A DNA stretch of 64,000 nt from Butyrivibrio hungatei DSM 14810. Its GTDB lineage: Bacteria > Bacillota > Clostridia > Lachnospirales > Lachnospiraceae. A model generated the notes under the pieces. That model did no database searches. It had not been told where the DNA came from and was given only the letters and a program-made list of their open reading frames with translations. Both the position numbers and the translations under genes were made by a program. The DNA is taken from positions 1 through 64,000 of the forward strand of contig NZ_FRDH01000008.1 of the NCBI RefSeq assembly GCF_900143205.1, given 5' to 3'. Shown here piece after piece: positions 17,599 through 27,924 of the stretch (its first letter is position 1; every line of letters begins with the position of its first letter).

Positions 17599-18312
17599 TT
17601 ATTGCCACAAAAGCCCCTTTTCAAGGAAGCTAAAATATGACTGATCTCCTATTATGATATGATCTTTAAGATTGATATCAAGCATATTGCCTGAATCTCT
17701 GATTTTATTAGTAATACTAATATCTGCTCTCGAAGGAGCAGGATCCCCTGAAGGATGATTATGCAACATCACAATGCTGCTGGCACCTGACTTAAGTGCC
17801 TGAATAAAGATATCCCTTGGAGAAATAATAGCAGAATTAACAGTTCCCAGAGAAAGAGTTGTCTCATTGATAAGCTTTAATTTGTTGTTAAGGCTTAAGA
17901 TCACAACATTCTCTCTATCCTCATGCCTTAGCCTCTCCATATAGTAACGAGCTATCATCTCTGGATTTTCAAAAGAAATCCCAATAGAAGCCCTCTGAAG
18001 AGACATTCGCTTGGAAAGTTCAGCAACACTCTTTAGCATGATTGCCTTGACTTTACCAATACCGTGAACCTTCAAAAGCTCATCAATAGAAAGACAATAA
18101 AGACTGTTAAGCCCCTTTTCCTTGGTGTTACCAAGTTCCAAAACATTCCTTGCTATATCAACAGGTGAATAACCATTTGCTCCAGTTCTGATGATAATCG
18201 CTAAAAGTTCTGCATCAGTAAGGCTTTCAGGTCCAGACTTAAGGAACCTCTCATAGGGAAGCATATCTTCACATGTATCCCCATCCGCTATCATATTGTT
18301 AAATGACTTCAT
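17599..18312 (-). CDS. radC: RadC/JAB-domain protein
   Basis: RadC-family protein (238 aa) with an N-terminal helix-hairpin-helix-like region (LLKVHGIGKVKAIML) and a C-terminal JAB metalloprotease-like domain. The metal motif HNHPSGDPAPSRAD is intact. The biological role is unsettled despite the DNA-repair name. ATG 18312 is preferred because AAGGA lies 5 nt upstream; the frame stays open 17 codons further out without a good site. It is the usual neighbour of mreB in bacteria. Confidence 0.93.
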   Translation of the reverse strand: MKSFNNMIADGDTCEDMLPYERFLKSGPESLTDAELLAIIIRTGANGYSPVDIARNVLELGNTKEKGLNSLYCLSIDELLKVHGIGKVKAIMLKSVAELSKRMSLQRASIGISFENPEMIARYYMERLRHEDRENVVILSLNNKLKLINETTLSLGTVNSAIISPRDIFIQALKSGASSIVMLHNHPSGDPAPSRADISITNKIRDSGNMLDINLKDHIIIGDQSYFSFLEKGLLWQ

Positions 18313-18391
18313 CCAAATCCTTTCTGAAACGCACAAAAGCACGCCACTTCTCCAGGTGGTCAAAAAGAATACAGAATCATCAGATTATAGT

Positions 18392-19675
18392 TTAACACGA
18401 AACAAGCTTAGCGTCACACATCTTTTGCAAAGTTTTTAATATTCCGTATTTAGCATGAGGCCAAGTAAGACCTCCCTGGAAGAATACAGAATAAGGTTCT
18501 TTTATTGGTCCATCAGCAGAAAGCTCAATAGATGAGCCAGATACAAAGGCACCAGCAGCCATAATGACCTGAGCATCATAGCCAGGCATATCCCAAGGCT
18601 CTGGTGTAACAAAAGAGTCAACTGGTGCTGCAGACTGAATACCCTCGCAAAATGCGATGACACCCTCAGGCTTACCAAAGGTAACAGCCTGAATGATATC
18701 AAATCTATCCTCTGTTCCATTTGGAACTACGTCAAATCCAAGCTTTTCATAAATATTAGCCGCAAAGATAGCTCCCTTTAAAGCTGATGCTGTAACAGTT
18801 GGAGCAAGGAAAAATCCCTGATAGAACTGTGGAAGGATTCCAAGGGAAGCTCCCACCTCTTTTCCAAGTCCTGGTGATGTAAGTCTAAATGCTGCATTTT
18901 CTACGCATTCCTTCTTGCCGGCAATGTATCCGCCGATTGGTGCTAGTCCGCCGCCTGGATTCTTGATAAGTGAACCAACTACCATGTCTGCACCGACATC
19001 TGTAGGCTCGATCGTTTCAACAAATTCTCCATAGCAGTTATCTACCATGCAATAAACGTCTTTTTTGATCTCCTTGATAAAAGAAATAAGTTCGCCGATC
19101 CTTTCAACTGAAAGAGTTGGTCTTGTCTGATATCCCTTTGATCTCTGGATTGTAACAAGCTTGATATTAGAATGCTCAAGCAAAGTCTTTTTGATATTGT
19201 CATAATCAAAGCTTCCATCTGGTAAAAGATCTACCTGTGAATACTCTACACCGTATTCAGCAAGGGAGCCCTTAGATGGTCTGATGCCGATTACCTCCTC
19301 AAGAGTATCATATGGCTTACCTACTGGTGAAAAGAGCATGTCACCAGGCCTAAGATTACTCATAAGTGCCAGGGCAAGTGCGTGAGTTCCACATGTGATC
19401 TGAGGACGAACAAGTGCATCCTCTGTATGGAAAACAGAAGCATACACAGCTTCAAGCTTTTCTCTTCCTATATCATTGTAACCATAACCAGTTGTTCCAA
19501 GAAGGCAAGCCTCACTTACCTTGTTTTCCTGCATAGCCTTGATAACCTTAAGCTGATTGTACTCTGCAATTTCATCAATCATTTTAAATCTTGGCTCAAG
19601 CTCTTTTAAAATCTTTTCGCCAAACTCATATACATTCTTGGAAATACCAAGTGATTCAAACATTACTTCATTCAT
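18392..19675 (-). CDS. Methionine gamma-lyase-family PLP enzyme
   Basis: Fold-type I PLP enzyme (427 aa) of the group annotated as methionine gamma-lyase family or aluminium resistance protein in Firmicutes. Seen motifs are TCGTHALALALMSNLRPGD (cofactor phosphate region), YCMVDNCYGEFVET with the PLP-ring Asp, and VGSLIKNPGGGLAPIGGY with the likely Schiff-base Lys. The true substrate is uncertain; sulfur amino acid cleavage is a family-level inference. It overlaps miaA by 8 nt and is followed by radC. Confidence 0.88.
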   Translation of the reverse strand: MNEVMFESLGISKNVYEFGEKILKELEPRFKMIDEIAEYNQLKVIKAMQENKVSEACLLGTTGYGYNDIGREKLEAVYASVFHTEDALVRPQITCGTHALALALMSNLRPGDMLFSPVGKPYDTLEEVIGIRPSKGSLAEYGVEYSQVDLLPDGSFDYDNIKKTLLEHSNIKLVTIQRSKGYQTRPTLSVERIGELISFIKEIKKDVYCMVDNCYGEFVETIEPTDVGADMVVGSLIKNPGGGLAPIGGYIAGKKECVENAAFRLTSPGLGKEVGASLGILPQFYQGFFLAPTVTASALKGAIFAANIYEKLGFDVVPNGTEDRFDIIQAVTFGKPEGVIAFCEGIQSAAPVDSFVTPEPWDMPGYDAQVIMAAGAFVSGSSIELSADGPIKEPYSVFFQGGLTWPHAKYGILKTLQKMCDAKLVSC

Positions 19676-20606
19676 TTTTAAATACCTTTATCATTTCTTC
19701 TAAAATACGATCATCATCGTGATCAAAATCTCTTTTGTCTATCCAGTGGACATCGCTTTCGCGCCTGAACCATGTGAGCTGCCTCTTAGCAAAATGCCTG
19801 GTGTTTCGCTTTATTAGATAAATAGCTCTCTCAAGGTCATATTCGCCATTCAAATAGCCGATCATCTCTCTATATCCAAGAGACTGCATAGATGTGGCAG
19901 TAAGAGGAATATCTAGCTTTAAAAGTTCTCTGACTTCAGCTTCAAGTCCTTCCTCAATCATCAAATCCACTCTTTTGTCTATGCGTGAGTATAACTCTTC
20001 TCTGTCATCTGTCAATACAAAGTAAGAAAAATCATAAGGAGACACGTTCTCATGCTGCTCTTTGTTGTGCTCAGAGATTGGTCTTCCAGTCTTTTTGTAA
20101 AATTCAAGAGCTCTTATAACTCTCTTAACGTTGTTTTCATGTATGATATTTGCTGACTCAGGATCCACAGCCTTAAGTTCCATAAATAGCTCATGGGCTT
20201 TTCCATCTTCAGCTCTTTTTTCTAATTCCTTACGAAAAGAGTCATCATCATCAGTCTCAGTAAAATCTATATCATATAGTACTGCCTGTATATAAAATCC
20301 CGTTCCGCCAACAAGAATAGGGATTTTTCCTCTCGATGAGATATCTTTTATGGCATCCTTCACCATTTTTTGGAACATAACTACATTGAAATCCTCTTTT
20401 GGATCCAAAAAATCAATAAGATAATGAGGAACTCCCTGCATTTTCTCTTTCGATATCTTGTCAGTTCCAATATTCATGTATTTATAGACCTGCATAGAAT
20501 CAGCGGAGATTATCTCTCCGCCAATTGTCTTAGCAAGCTTAATTGATAGATTTGATTTACCGACAGCCGTCGGTCCAGTCAAAATAATAAGCTTTTGTTT
20601 ATTCAT
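19668..20606 (-). CDS. miaA: tRNA dimethylallyltransferase
   Basis: Adds a dimethylallyl group to A37 of tRNAs that read UNN codons, giving i6A. At 312 aa it has the P-loop LTGPTAVGKSNLSIKLA, the substrate motif ISADSMQVYKYMNIGTDK, VGGTGFYIQAVL and RHFAKRQLTWFR. MiaB, encoded upstream in the same run, then thiomethylates the product to ms2i6A, so both steps of the pathway are in one block. It overlaps mutL by 4 nt. Confidence 0.96.
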   Translation of the reverse strand: MNKQKLIILTGPTAVGKSNLSIKLAKTIGGEIISADSMQVYKYMNIGTDKISKEKMQGVPHYLIDFLDPKEDFNVVMFQKMVKDAIKDISSRGKIPILVGGTGFYIQAVLYDIDFTETDDDDSFRKELEKRAEDGKAHELFMELKAVDPESANIIHENNVKRVIRALEFYKKTGRPISEHNKEQHENVSPYDFSYFVLTDDREELYSRIDKRVDLMIEEGLEAEVRELLKLDIPLTATSMQSLGYREMIGYLNGEYDLERAIYLIKRNTRHFAKRQLTWFRRESDVHWIDKRDFDHDDDRILEEMIKVFKNE

Positions 20607-22525
20607 TCCACAACTCGCTTAAACTTTTTATCAATCTCATACTTGGTCATCGATATAATAGTTGGCCTTCCATGAGGACAATTATATGGATTTTCAAGTG
20701 TTAACAGTTCATCTAAAAGAGCTTCCATCTCCTGTCTTGTCATCTTGGTATTACCTTTTACAGAAGCCTTACAAGCCATACTTGCTATCTTGTAATTGAT
20801 GATATCAGGTGTTCTATCAAGATTAGTTTCGTGAGAAAGCTCATCAAGGATCTGAATGAACATATCCTTTTCATTGTTACAGCCAAAAAGATCTACAGGT
20901 ATAGCTCTCATGGCATATTCATGTCCGCCAAAATTCTCGATATTAAAACCAAGCTTCTCAAAGTACTGTCTGTAATGGATAAAAAGATCTTCTTCTGCAG
21001 AGGACAATGAAACAATCACAGGAGGATTGACCATCTGTGAAAGCATCTCACCTGACTTAAAGCGCTTTATCATCCTCTCATAGTTGACCTTCTCATGGGC
21101 CGCATGCTGATCAACCATAAACATCTTATCTTTGAATGCGATTATCCAATAAGTGTCAAAGATCTGACCAAGTATGTCATATTCCTTCACATTGTCCTTG
21201 GTAAGGACTTTCTCATCAAAAAGATTAAGCTGCATAGGCTTTTCTACTATAACAGCTTCATCCTGCTTAATGATTGGTGAAGGACGCTCCTTTTTTTCTA
21301 GGGCAGAACCATCTGAGTCGCCAAAGATCCTGGTCCAAACAGCTGACTTATTTGTATCTTCGATCTTGATAGGCTCAGCCTTAACACCAACCGCAAATAC
21401 AGGTTCTTCCTCAGCAACCTTATTTTCTTCAAATCTGATGGTCTCAAAAGGCTCAGGAGAAAGAGATCTTTTAGGTGGTGCTATTTCTTTTTCCTTATCC
21501 TTAATATCATCCCCAAGAAGTGCATCAGGGATCATCTCATGGTCTCGTAAGGTATTCTCTACGCTGGTCCTGATAAAATCATATATCGCAGCCTGATTAT
21601 CGAATCTAACTTCAAGCTTGGCTGGATGCACATTTACATCAACAAGCGCGGGATCAAGTCTTAAATGAAGCACAGAAAATGGAAACTTGTGCATCATAAG
21701 ATACTGCTTGTACCCCTCCTCAAGAGCTTTAGAAATTACCTTGTCCTTGATATATCTTCCATTAACAAAAAATATTTCAAAATTTCTGTTAGATCTGTTG
21801 ATGGAAGGCTCTCCAAGATATCCCTCAAGAGTAATGCCGTTTTGTGACACATTAATAGGAATCAGGCTAACAGAAATATCTCTTCCATAGATCCTGTAGA
21901 TAATCTCTTTAAGATCGCCATTACCAGAAGTAGAGAACTTATCTTCTTTGTTATTGATAAAGTGAAATGAAACCGTAGGATTATCAAGAGCAAGATGCTC
22001 CATGACATCTCCAATATAGCTTCCTTCTGTCTGCGGCGTCTTTAAGAATTTCTTTCTGGCAGGTGTATTGTAAAAGAGATTTCGCATTATGATAGAAGTA
22101 CCATCAGGAGCACCAATCTCCTCCATTCCGGCTTCTTCACCACCATTTATGCTGTATCTTGTACCAGTAAGGTCATCCTTTGTCTTGGTAATAAGGTCAA
22201 CCTGCGCTACAGAAGAAATACTTGATAATGCCTCGCCTCTAAATCCTAAGGAATGGATAGTAAAAAGGTCATCAATATTCTTTAGCTTACTGGTTGCATG
22301 TCTTTTAAAAGCTTTCTTGATCTGACTTTTCTCAATTCCAGAGCCGTTATCAGTCACACGGATCATATCGATTCCGCCGCCCTTTATTTCAACTGTTACA
22401 GCAGTGGCACCGGCATCAATAGAATTTTCCACAAGTTCTTTTACTACACTTGCTGGTCTTTCAACAACTTCACCAGCTGCGATCTGATCAATAGTAGTTT
22501 TATCGAGTTCATTTATGAAGGCCAT
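20603..22525 (-). CDS. mutL: DNA mismatch repair protein MutL
   Basis: GHKL ATPase (640 aa) that couples MutS mismatch recognition to strand incision. The N-terminal ATPase motifs are IDQIAAGEVVERPASVVKELVENSIDAGA, DNGSGI and TRGFRGEAL-like HSLGFRGEALSSI. The C-terminal part carries DQHAAHEKVNYERM, the metal-binding endonuclease motif in the form DQHAAHE, and CPHGRPT near the end, so nicking activity is likely. The start directly abuts the mutS stop. Confidence 0.96.
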   Translation of the reverse strand: MAFINELDKTTIDQIAAGEVVERPASVVKELVENSIDAGATAVTVEIKGGGIDMIRVTDNGSGIEKSQIKKAFKRHATSKLKNIDDLFTIHSLGFRGEALSSISSVAQVDLITKTKDDLTGTRYSINGGEEAGMEEIGAPDGTSIIMRNLFYNTPARKKFLKTPQTEGSYIGDVMEHLALDNPTVSFHFINNKEDKFSTSGNGDLKEIIYRIYGRDISVSLIPINVSQNGITLEGYLGEPSINRSNRNFEIFFVNGRYIKDKVISKALEEGYKQYLMMHKFPFSVLHLRLDPALVDVNVHPAKLEVRFDNQAAIYDFIRTSVENTLRDHEMIPDALLGDDIKDKEKEIAPPKRSLSPEPFETIRFEENKVAEEEPVFAVGVKAEPIKIEDTNKSAVWTRIFGDSDGSALEKKERPSPIIKQDEAVIVEKPMQLNLFDEKVLTKDNVKEYDILGQIFDTYWIIAFKDKMFMVDQHAAHEKVNYERMIKRFKSGEMLSQMVNPPVIVSLSSAEEDLFIHYRQYFEKLGFNIENFGGHEYAMRAIPVDLFGCNNEKDMFIQILDELSHETNLDRTPDIINYKIASMACKASVKGNTKMTRQEMEALLDELLTLENPYNCPHGRPTIISMTKYEIDKKFKRVVE

Positions 22526-25204
22526 TTAGTTTTTCCACCTGTTTTTCAAATCACTCTGAAGCTTATAAAGAGTATTCAGAGCATCCATTGGCGTAAGAGT
22601 TGTAATATCAATTTCCTGAAGTCTCTTAAGCACATCCTCATCAGTTACAGTATCAAATAGTGACATCTGATCTATATCTACATCGTCATAATGCTGAACT
22701 TTAACCTTCTTGTCGCCCTTACTATCCCTAGCTATAGCCTGAACCTTCTCAGTAATATCATTATCTGTAAGTTCAGCTACAATCTCCTTAGCCCTGTCTA
22801 TAACCATGTCCGGTACACCGGCAAGCTTAGCAACCTGAATACCATAGCTCTTATCTGCGCCGCCCTTTACTATCTTACGAAGAAATACAATGTTATCACC
22901 GTTTTCCTTAACCGCAATACAGTAGTTGTTTACATTATCCATTTTGCCTTCGAGCTCTGTAAGCTCATGGTAATGTGTAGCAAATAAAGTTTTGGCACCA
23001 AGTATCTTTCTGTTACTGATGTGCTCTGTAACAGCCCAGGCAATTGCCAGTCCATCATAGGTTGAAGTACCTCTTCCGATCTCATCAAGGATCAAAAGAG
23101 AATTTGGAGTTGCGTTTCTAAGAATATTGGCAACCTCATTCATCTCAACCATGAAGGTTGATTGACCGCTTCCAAGATCATCAGAAGCTCCCACTCTGGT
23201 AAAGATTCTATCTACAACGCAAATATCAGCCTTCTCTGCCGGAATAAAGCTTCCGATCTGTGCCATTAGGACGATAAGCGCTGTCTGTCTCATATAAGTT
23301 GACTTACCAGCCATGTTAGGGCCGGTAATAATAGAGATACAATGCTTTTTGTTATCAAGATATGTGTCATTTGAAATGAACATATCAGCTGAATCAAGCA
23401 TCTTTTCTACAACAGGATGTCTGCCGTTTTTTATGTTGATCACACCCTTATCGTTGATAGAAGGCTTTACATAGTGGTTCTTTTCTGCAACATAGGCCAA
23501 AGAAGCATAAACATCAAGAAGTGCTATTGCCTTAGCTGTAGACTGTATCCTATCTATCTCAAGGGCAATTGAATCTCTGATCTTGCAAAACATCTCATAC
23601 TCAAGGTTGTTAAGCTTATCCTGAGCATTAAGGATCGTATCTTCAAGTTCTTTTAACTTAGGAGTTGTATATCTCTCTGCGTTAGCAAGCGTCTGCTTTC
23701 TTATAAAGTAGTCAGGAACCTTATCCTTGAAAGAATTAGTAACCTCAAAGGAATAACCAAACACATTACTGTACTTGATCTTAAGGTTCTTGATACCAGT
23801 ATTTTCCTTTTCTTCATCCTCAAGTTTAGCAAGCCATCCCTTACCGTTTGTTCCAGCTTCTCTAAAGTGATCTATATCTTTATCAAAGCCTTCCTTGATG
23901 ATGCCGCTCTCCCTGATAGTTAAAGGAGGCTCTTCAACGATAGCCTGGTCAATAAGCTCATAGATATCCGTAAGTGGATCAAGCTCTGAAAAGAGCTTAT
24001 TTAGAGCTTCATTTTCCTTAACATCCGTGAGGGCTGTTATGATCGCAGGGATCATCTTAATGGAATTTCTAAATGCCAAAAGATCCCTTGGATTAGCAGT
24101 TTTAAAGATAATCTTGGACATAAGCCTCTCAAGATCGTAGACAGGATTTAAATATTCTCTGATTTCTTCTCTTGTGATCACATTCTTTACAAGAGCTTCA
24201 ACTGCGCCCTGTCTAAGTAAGATCTCATCTTTATCAATAAGAGGCTGCTCAATAAAACTTCTGAGCATTCTGGCTCCCATAGCAGTCTTAGTCTTATCAA
24301 GTACCCACAGAAGTGTTCCCCGCTTCTGCTTATCCCTCATAGTCTCCACAAGCTCAAGGTTTCTTCTGGTTGAACTATCTAGAAGCATAAACTTGCTTGT
24401 AAGATATGGATAGATATGAGTGATGATGGAAATATCAGACTTCTGCATATCTGTAAGATATTGCAAAAGAGCTCCTGCAGCCACTACACCATTAGGAAAA
24501 TCTTCAATTCCAAGACCTATCAGTGATGATACTTTAAAGTGCTTCATAAGTAGCTTTTTACAGGACTCCTCATCAAAATATCTTGAATCGAGAGGATTTA
24601 TAAAAATCTGAAGCCTGTTTCTAAGCTCATCAATATCTATTCCCGAGAAATTAAAAGCTTCGTTGCAGATGATCTCAGATGGAGAATACTTACCGATCTC
24701 ATCAACAGCTGCTCTAAGGTTTTCAACTTCTGTAAGATAATAATCACCAGTTGTAAGGTCTGCAACAGAAATACCAATATTATCAGGAGTATAGATTATG
24801 CTCATGATGTAATTGTTCTTGGTTTCCTCAAGAGACTGCATATTAAGGTTTGTTCCAGGTGTGACGATCCTTGTTACATCCCTTTTTACAATACCCTTAG
24901 CAAGCTTTGGATCTTCTGTCTGCTCGCAGATAGCAACCTTAAAGCCTCTAGAAACAAGCTTAGTAAGATAAGAGTCAACTGCATGAAAAGGAATTCCACA
25001 CATAGGAGCTCTCTCTTCCAAACCGCAAGCCTTTCCAGTAAGAGTAAGTTCAAGTTCCTTGGATGCAACCTGGGCATCATCAAAAAACAGCTCATAAAAA
25101 TCACCAAGTCTATAAAAAAGAATACAATCCTTATACTCCCTCTTAGTCTGCAGATAATGCTGCATCATAGGTGAAACTTTATCTATGTCAACGCTTTCAA
25201 ACAT
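22526..25204 (-). CDS. mutS: DNA mismatch repair protein MutS
   Basis: Mismatch recognition ATPase (892 aa, normal length). The N-terminal mismatch-binding motif is YYELF-like GDFYELFFDDA. The ATPase domain has ITGPNMAGKSTYMRQTALI (Walker A), LLILDEIGRGTSTYDGLAIAWA (Walker B) and FATHYHEL. ATG 25204 has GGGAAG upstream and places the conserved N-terminus SPMMQHYLQTKREY normally; a further upstream in-frame start would overlap miaB by 37 nt. Confidence 0.96.
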   Translation of the reverse strand: MFESVDIDKVSPMMQHYLQTKREYKDCILFYRLGDFYELFFDDAQVASKELELTLTGKACGLEERAPMCGIPFHAVDSYLTKLVSRGFKVAICEQTEDPKLAKGIVKRDVTRIVTPGTNLNMQSLEETKNNYIMSIIYTPDNIGISVADLTTGDYYLTEVENLRAAVDEIGKYSPSEIICNEAFNFSGIDIDELRNRLQIFINPLDSRYFDEESCKKLLMKHFKVSSLIGLGIEDFPNGVVAAGALLQYLTDMQKSDISIITHIYPYLTSKFMLLDSSTRRNLELVETMRDKQKRGTLLWVLDKTKTAMGARMLRSFIEQPLIDKDEILLRQGAVEALVKNVITREEIREYLNPVYDLERLMSKIIFKTANPRDLLAFRNSIKMIPAIITALTDVKENEALNKLFSELDPLTDIYELIDQAIVEEPPLTIRESGIIKEGFDKDIDHFREAGTNGKGWLAKLEDEEKENTGIKNLKIKYSNVFGYSFEVTNSFKDKVPDYFIRKQTLANAERYTTPKLKELEDTILNAQDKLNNLEYEMFCKIRDSIALEIDRIQSTAKAIALLDVYASLAYVAEKNHYVKPSINDKGVINIKNGRHPVVEKMLDSADMFISNDTYLDNKKHCISIITGPNMAGKSTYMRQTALIVLMAQIGSFIPAEKADICVVDRIFTRVGASDDLGSGQSTFMVEMNEVANILRNATPNSLLILDEIGRGTSTYDGLAIAWAVTEHISNRKILGAKTLFATHYHELTELEGKMDNVNNYCIAVKENGDNIVFLRKIVKGGADKSYGIQVAKLAGVPDMVIDRAKEIVAELTDNDITEKVQAIARDSKGDKKVKVQHYDDVDIDQMSLFDTVTDEDVLKRLQEIDITTLTPMDALNTLYKLQSDLKNRWKN

Positions 25205-25233
25205 CGTGGTACTTCCCACGGCAAAATTCCCCC

Positions 25234-26676
25234 TTAAACCATTTCTCCCATAAAGTAAAATCCGTGGCACTCTGTAAGCTTAACGTCTACAAAACTTCCA
25301 ATAAGGCCTTCGTCACCAGGAAAATGTACTAAAGTATTATTTGAAAGTCTTCCAGTAAGAAGGCTTGAATCGTGTTCATTTACGCCTTCAACAAGAACAG
25401 ATGCTGTGATTCCCTGATATTTCTCAGTAGTCTTTCTTGCTGTTTCCTGTACAACTTTTAAAAGTCTATCAAAATTCTCTTTTACTTCTGCTTCTGGTAC
25501 CTGATCTTCAAAGCCGGCAGCAGGTGTGCCTGTTCGCTTTGAATAGATAAAAGTAAACGCATTATCAAAAGAGGCTTTCTTTACAACATCGATTGTCTCA
25601 TCAACATCAGCCGGAGTCTCCCCAGGGAATCCAACGATAATATCTGTTGTAAGCGCCACATCAGGAAGTCTCTTTCTTATCTTGGCTACAAGCTCAAGAT
25701 AAGCTTCCTTTGTGTATCTGCGGTTCATTCTTCGAAGTATCTCTGTACTTCCAGACTGAAGTGGCAGATGGATATGTCTTGCAATCTTAGGATTCTTAGC
25801 AATAACCTCAATAAGCTCATCAGAAAGATCCTTTGGATGAGGTGTCATAAATCTAACTCTCTCAATTCCTTCAACCTTTGTAACTTCATCCAAAAGCTGC
25901 GGGAATGAGATTCTGTTTGGATCATCATCTTTAAAATCAAGTCCATAAGAGTTTACGTTCTGGCCAAGGAGCATTACTTCCTTAACACCATCCTTAGCAA
26001 GCTTCTCACACTCTCTTATGATATCCTTAGGGCTTCTGGAACGCTCTCTACCTCTAACATAAGGAACAATGCAATATGTACAGAAGTTATTGCAGCCAAA
26101 CATGATATTTACACCAGATTTGAAAGGATACTTACGAAGAACAGGAAGATCTTCTACAATCTTGTCAGTTTCTTTCCAGATATCAATGATCATTCTATCT
26201 GACTCAAATGATGTGCAAAGAAGCTCAGCAAACTTGTAAATATTATGTGTTCCAAAGATAAGGTCAACAAATCTATAGCTCTTTTGAATCTTCTCAACAG
26301 CTGACTGCTCCTGCATCATACATCCGCAGATAGCGATCTTCATATGAGGATTCTTTTTCTTGTAACTTGAGCATGCGCCAAGTCTTCCAAGAACTCTCTG
26401 GTCTGCATTATCTCTTACAGTACAGGTGTTATAGATGACAAAATCAGCATTTTCTGATTCTGTTTCTTCATAACCAATAAGCTTAAGTGTAGCCACAAGC
26501 TTTTCAGAATCTCTGGCATTCATCTGACAGCCAAATGTTACAACACAGGCTGTAGGTGTTCTTCCAAGCTGCTTTTTGAGATTTTCTACATATCTCTTTG
26601 CCTTCTCAATAAACTCAAGCTGACGAAGGCTCTCTTTATCTAATACTTCACTTTTATTACTATTTAAAATATTCAT
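25234..26676 (-). CDS. miaB: tRNA-2-methylthio-N6-dimethylallyladenosine synthase
   Basis: Radical-SAM methylthiotransferase (480 aa) that completes ms2i6A37. An N-terminal UPF0004 domain holds the auxiliary-cluster cysteines (TFGCQMNARDSEK, NTCTVRDNAD, CGCMMQE). The radical-SAM motif is CNNFCTYCIVPYVRGRERSR, and the C-terminal TRAM domain ends near VKLTECHGFYFMGE. It heads the miaB-mutS-mutL-miaA block and follows pepT by 3 nt. Confidence 0.96.
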   Translation of the reverse strand: MNILNSNKSEVLDKESLRQLEFIEKAKRYVENLKKQLGRTPTACVVTFGCQMNARDSEKLVATLKLIGYEETESENADFVIYNTCTVRDNADQRVLGRLGACSSYKKKNPHMKIAICGCMMQEQSAVEKIQKSYRFVDLIFGTHNIYKFAELLCTSFESDRMIIDIWKETDKIVEDLPVLRKYPFKSGVNIMFGCNNFCTYCIVPYVRGRERSRSPKDIIRECEKLAKDGVKEVMLLGQNVNSYGLDFKDDDPNRISFPQLLDEVTKVEGIERVRFMTPHPKDLSDELIEVIAKNPKIARHIHLPLQSGSTEILRRMNRRYTKEAYLELVAKIRKRLPDVALTTDIIVGFPGETPADVDETIDVVKKASFDNAFTFIYSKRTGTPAAGFEDQVPEAEVKENFDRLLKVVQETARKTTEKYQGITASVLVEGVNEHDSSLLTGRLSNNTLVHFPGDEGLIGSFVDVKLTECHGFYFMGEMV

Positions 26677-26679
26677 AAA

Positions 26680-27924
26680 TTAAAACTCTTTACCATATGC
26701 GTTTACTATTCCAAGAAGAATATCAACGACCTTTCTCATTTCCTGAATTGATGCGTACTCGTACTTGCCATGATAATTGTATCCGCCAGTACATAAGTTA
26801 GGACAAGGAAGTCCCATATATGAAAGGCTTGCTCCATCTGTGCCGCCTCTGATTGGAAACTCAAGAGGTGTGACACCAAGATCGGTCATAGCCTTTTTTG
26901 CATTGTCAATAAGATGCATATGAGGACGGATCTTCTCGATCATGTTGCGATACTGGTCTTTTACAGTAACTTCAACAACACCCTCACCATATTTCTTGTT
27001 AAGATACTCAGCTGCATTTACAAACAGTTCTTTTTTCTGGGCAAAAAGCTTCTCGTCATGGTCTCTGATGATATAAGAAGCTGTAGCAGTCTCTGTTCCT
27101 CCATTTACCTCTGTAAGGTGGAAGAATCCCTCTCTTCCCTCGGTGTACATAGGGTTCATAAATACAGGTAAAAGTGCATGGAATTCGTAGCAGATAAGAG
27201 CTGCATTTATCATTTTGTTCTTGGCATCGCCAGGATGTACGCTTCTGCCATGAACAGTTATCTTGCCACTAGCTGCATTGAAGTTCTCATATTCAAGGTC
27301 TCCAAGCTTACCGCCATCAACTGTATAAGCGTACTTGGCTCCAAATTTGGCAACATCAAAAAACGCTGTACCTGCTCCAATCTCTTCATCTGGAGTAAAT
27401 GCAATCTTGATCTCGCCATGAGGAAGGTCAGGATTAGTTAAAAGAATCTCTGCCATAGTCATGATCTCGGCTACACCAGCCTTATCATCTGCTCCAAGAA
27501 GTGTTGTTCCATCTGTAACGATAAGATCTTCTCCAACATGATTTGAAAGCTCCGGAAAATCTATTGGTGAAAGAATTACTTTCTCCTTGTCGTTTAATAC
27601 AATGTCCTTTCCATCGTACTTTTCAACGATCCTAGGCTTAACATTCTTGCCGCTTACTTCATCAGAAGTATCCATATGTGAGATAAAACCAATTGCTGGT
27701 CTATCTTTACCATCGTTTATATTTGATGGAATAGTTGCATATACATAGCAATGGTCTTCATCATATATGATGTCTGAAGCGCCAATCTCCTTAAGTTCAG
27801 AAACAAGAAGCTTTGCAAGGTCATGCTGTTTCATAGTTGAAGGAGATGTACCCGTTGTGTCATCTGACTGAGTATCGATCTTAACGTATCTTAAGAATTT
27901 TTCAATTACGTCTGGCTTATTCAT
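26680..27924 (-). CDS. pepT: Peptidase T (tripeptide aminopeptidase)
   Basis: Cytoplasmic dizinc aminopeptidase of the M20 family that releases N-terminal residues from tripeptides. At 414 aa it shows the metal ligands HMDTSDEVSG, DGTTLLGADDKAGVAEIM, FTPDEEIGAG and RGGTDGASLSYMGLPCPNL, with the catalytic Glu pair in PDEEIG. It overlaps the GH13-like gene by 4 nt and lies 3 nt before miaB, so the three are probably co-transcribed. Confidence 0.96.
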   Translation of the reverse strand: MNKPDVIEKFLRYVKIDTQSDDTTGTSPSTMKQHDLAKLLVSELKEIGASDIIYDEDHCYVYATIPSNINDGKDRPAIGFISHMDTSDEVSGKNVKPRIVEKYDGKDIVLNDKEKVILSPIDFPELSNHVGEDLIVTDGTTLLGADDKAGVAEIMTMAEILLTNPDLPHGEIKIAFTPDEEIGAGTAFFDVAKFGAKYAYTVDGGKLGDLEYENFNAASGKITVHGRSVHPGDAKNKMINAALICYEFHALLPVFMNPMYTEGREGFFHLTEVNGGTETATASYIIRDHDEKLFAQKKELFVNAAEYLNKKYGEGVVEVTVKDQYRNMIEKIRPHMHLIDNAKKAMTDLGVTPLEFPIRGGTDGASLSYMGLPCPNLCTGGYNYHGKYEYASIQEMRKVVDILLGIVNAYGKEF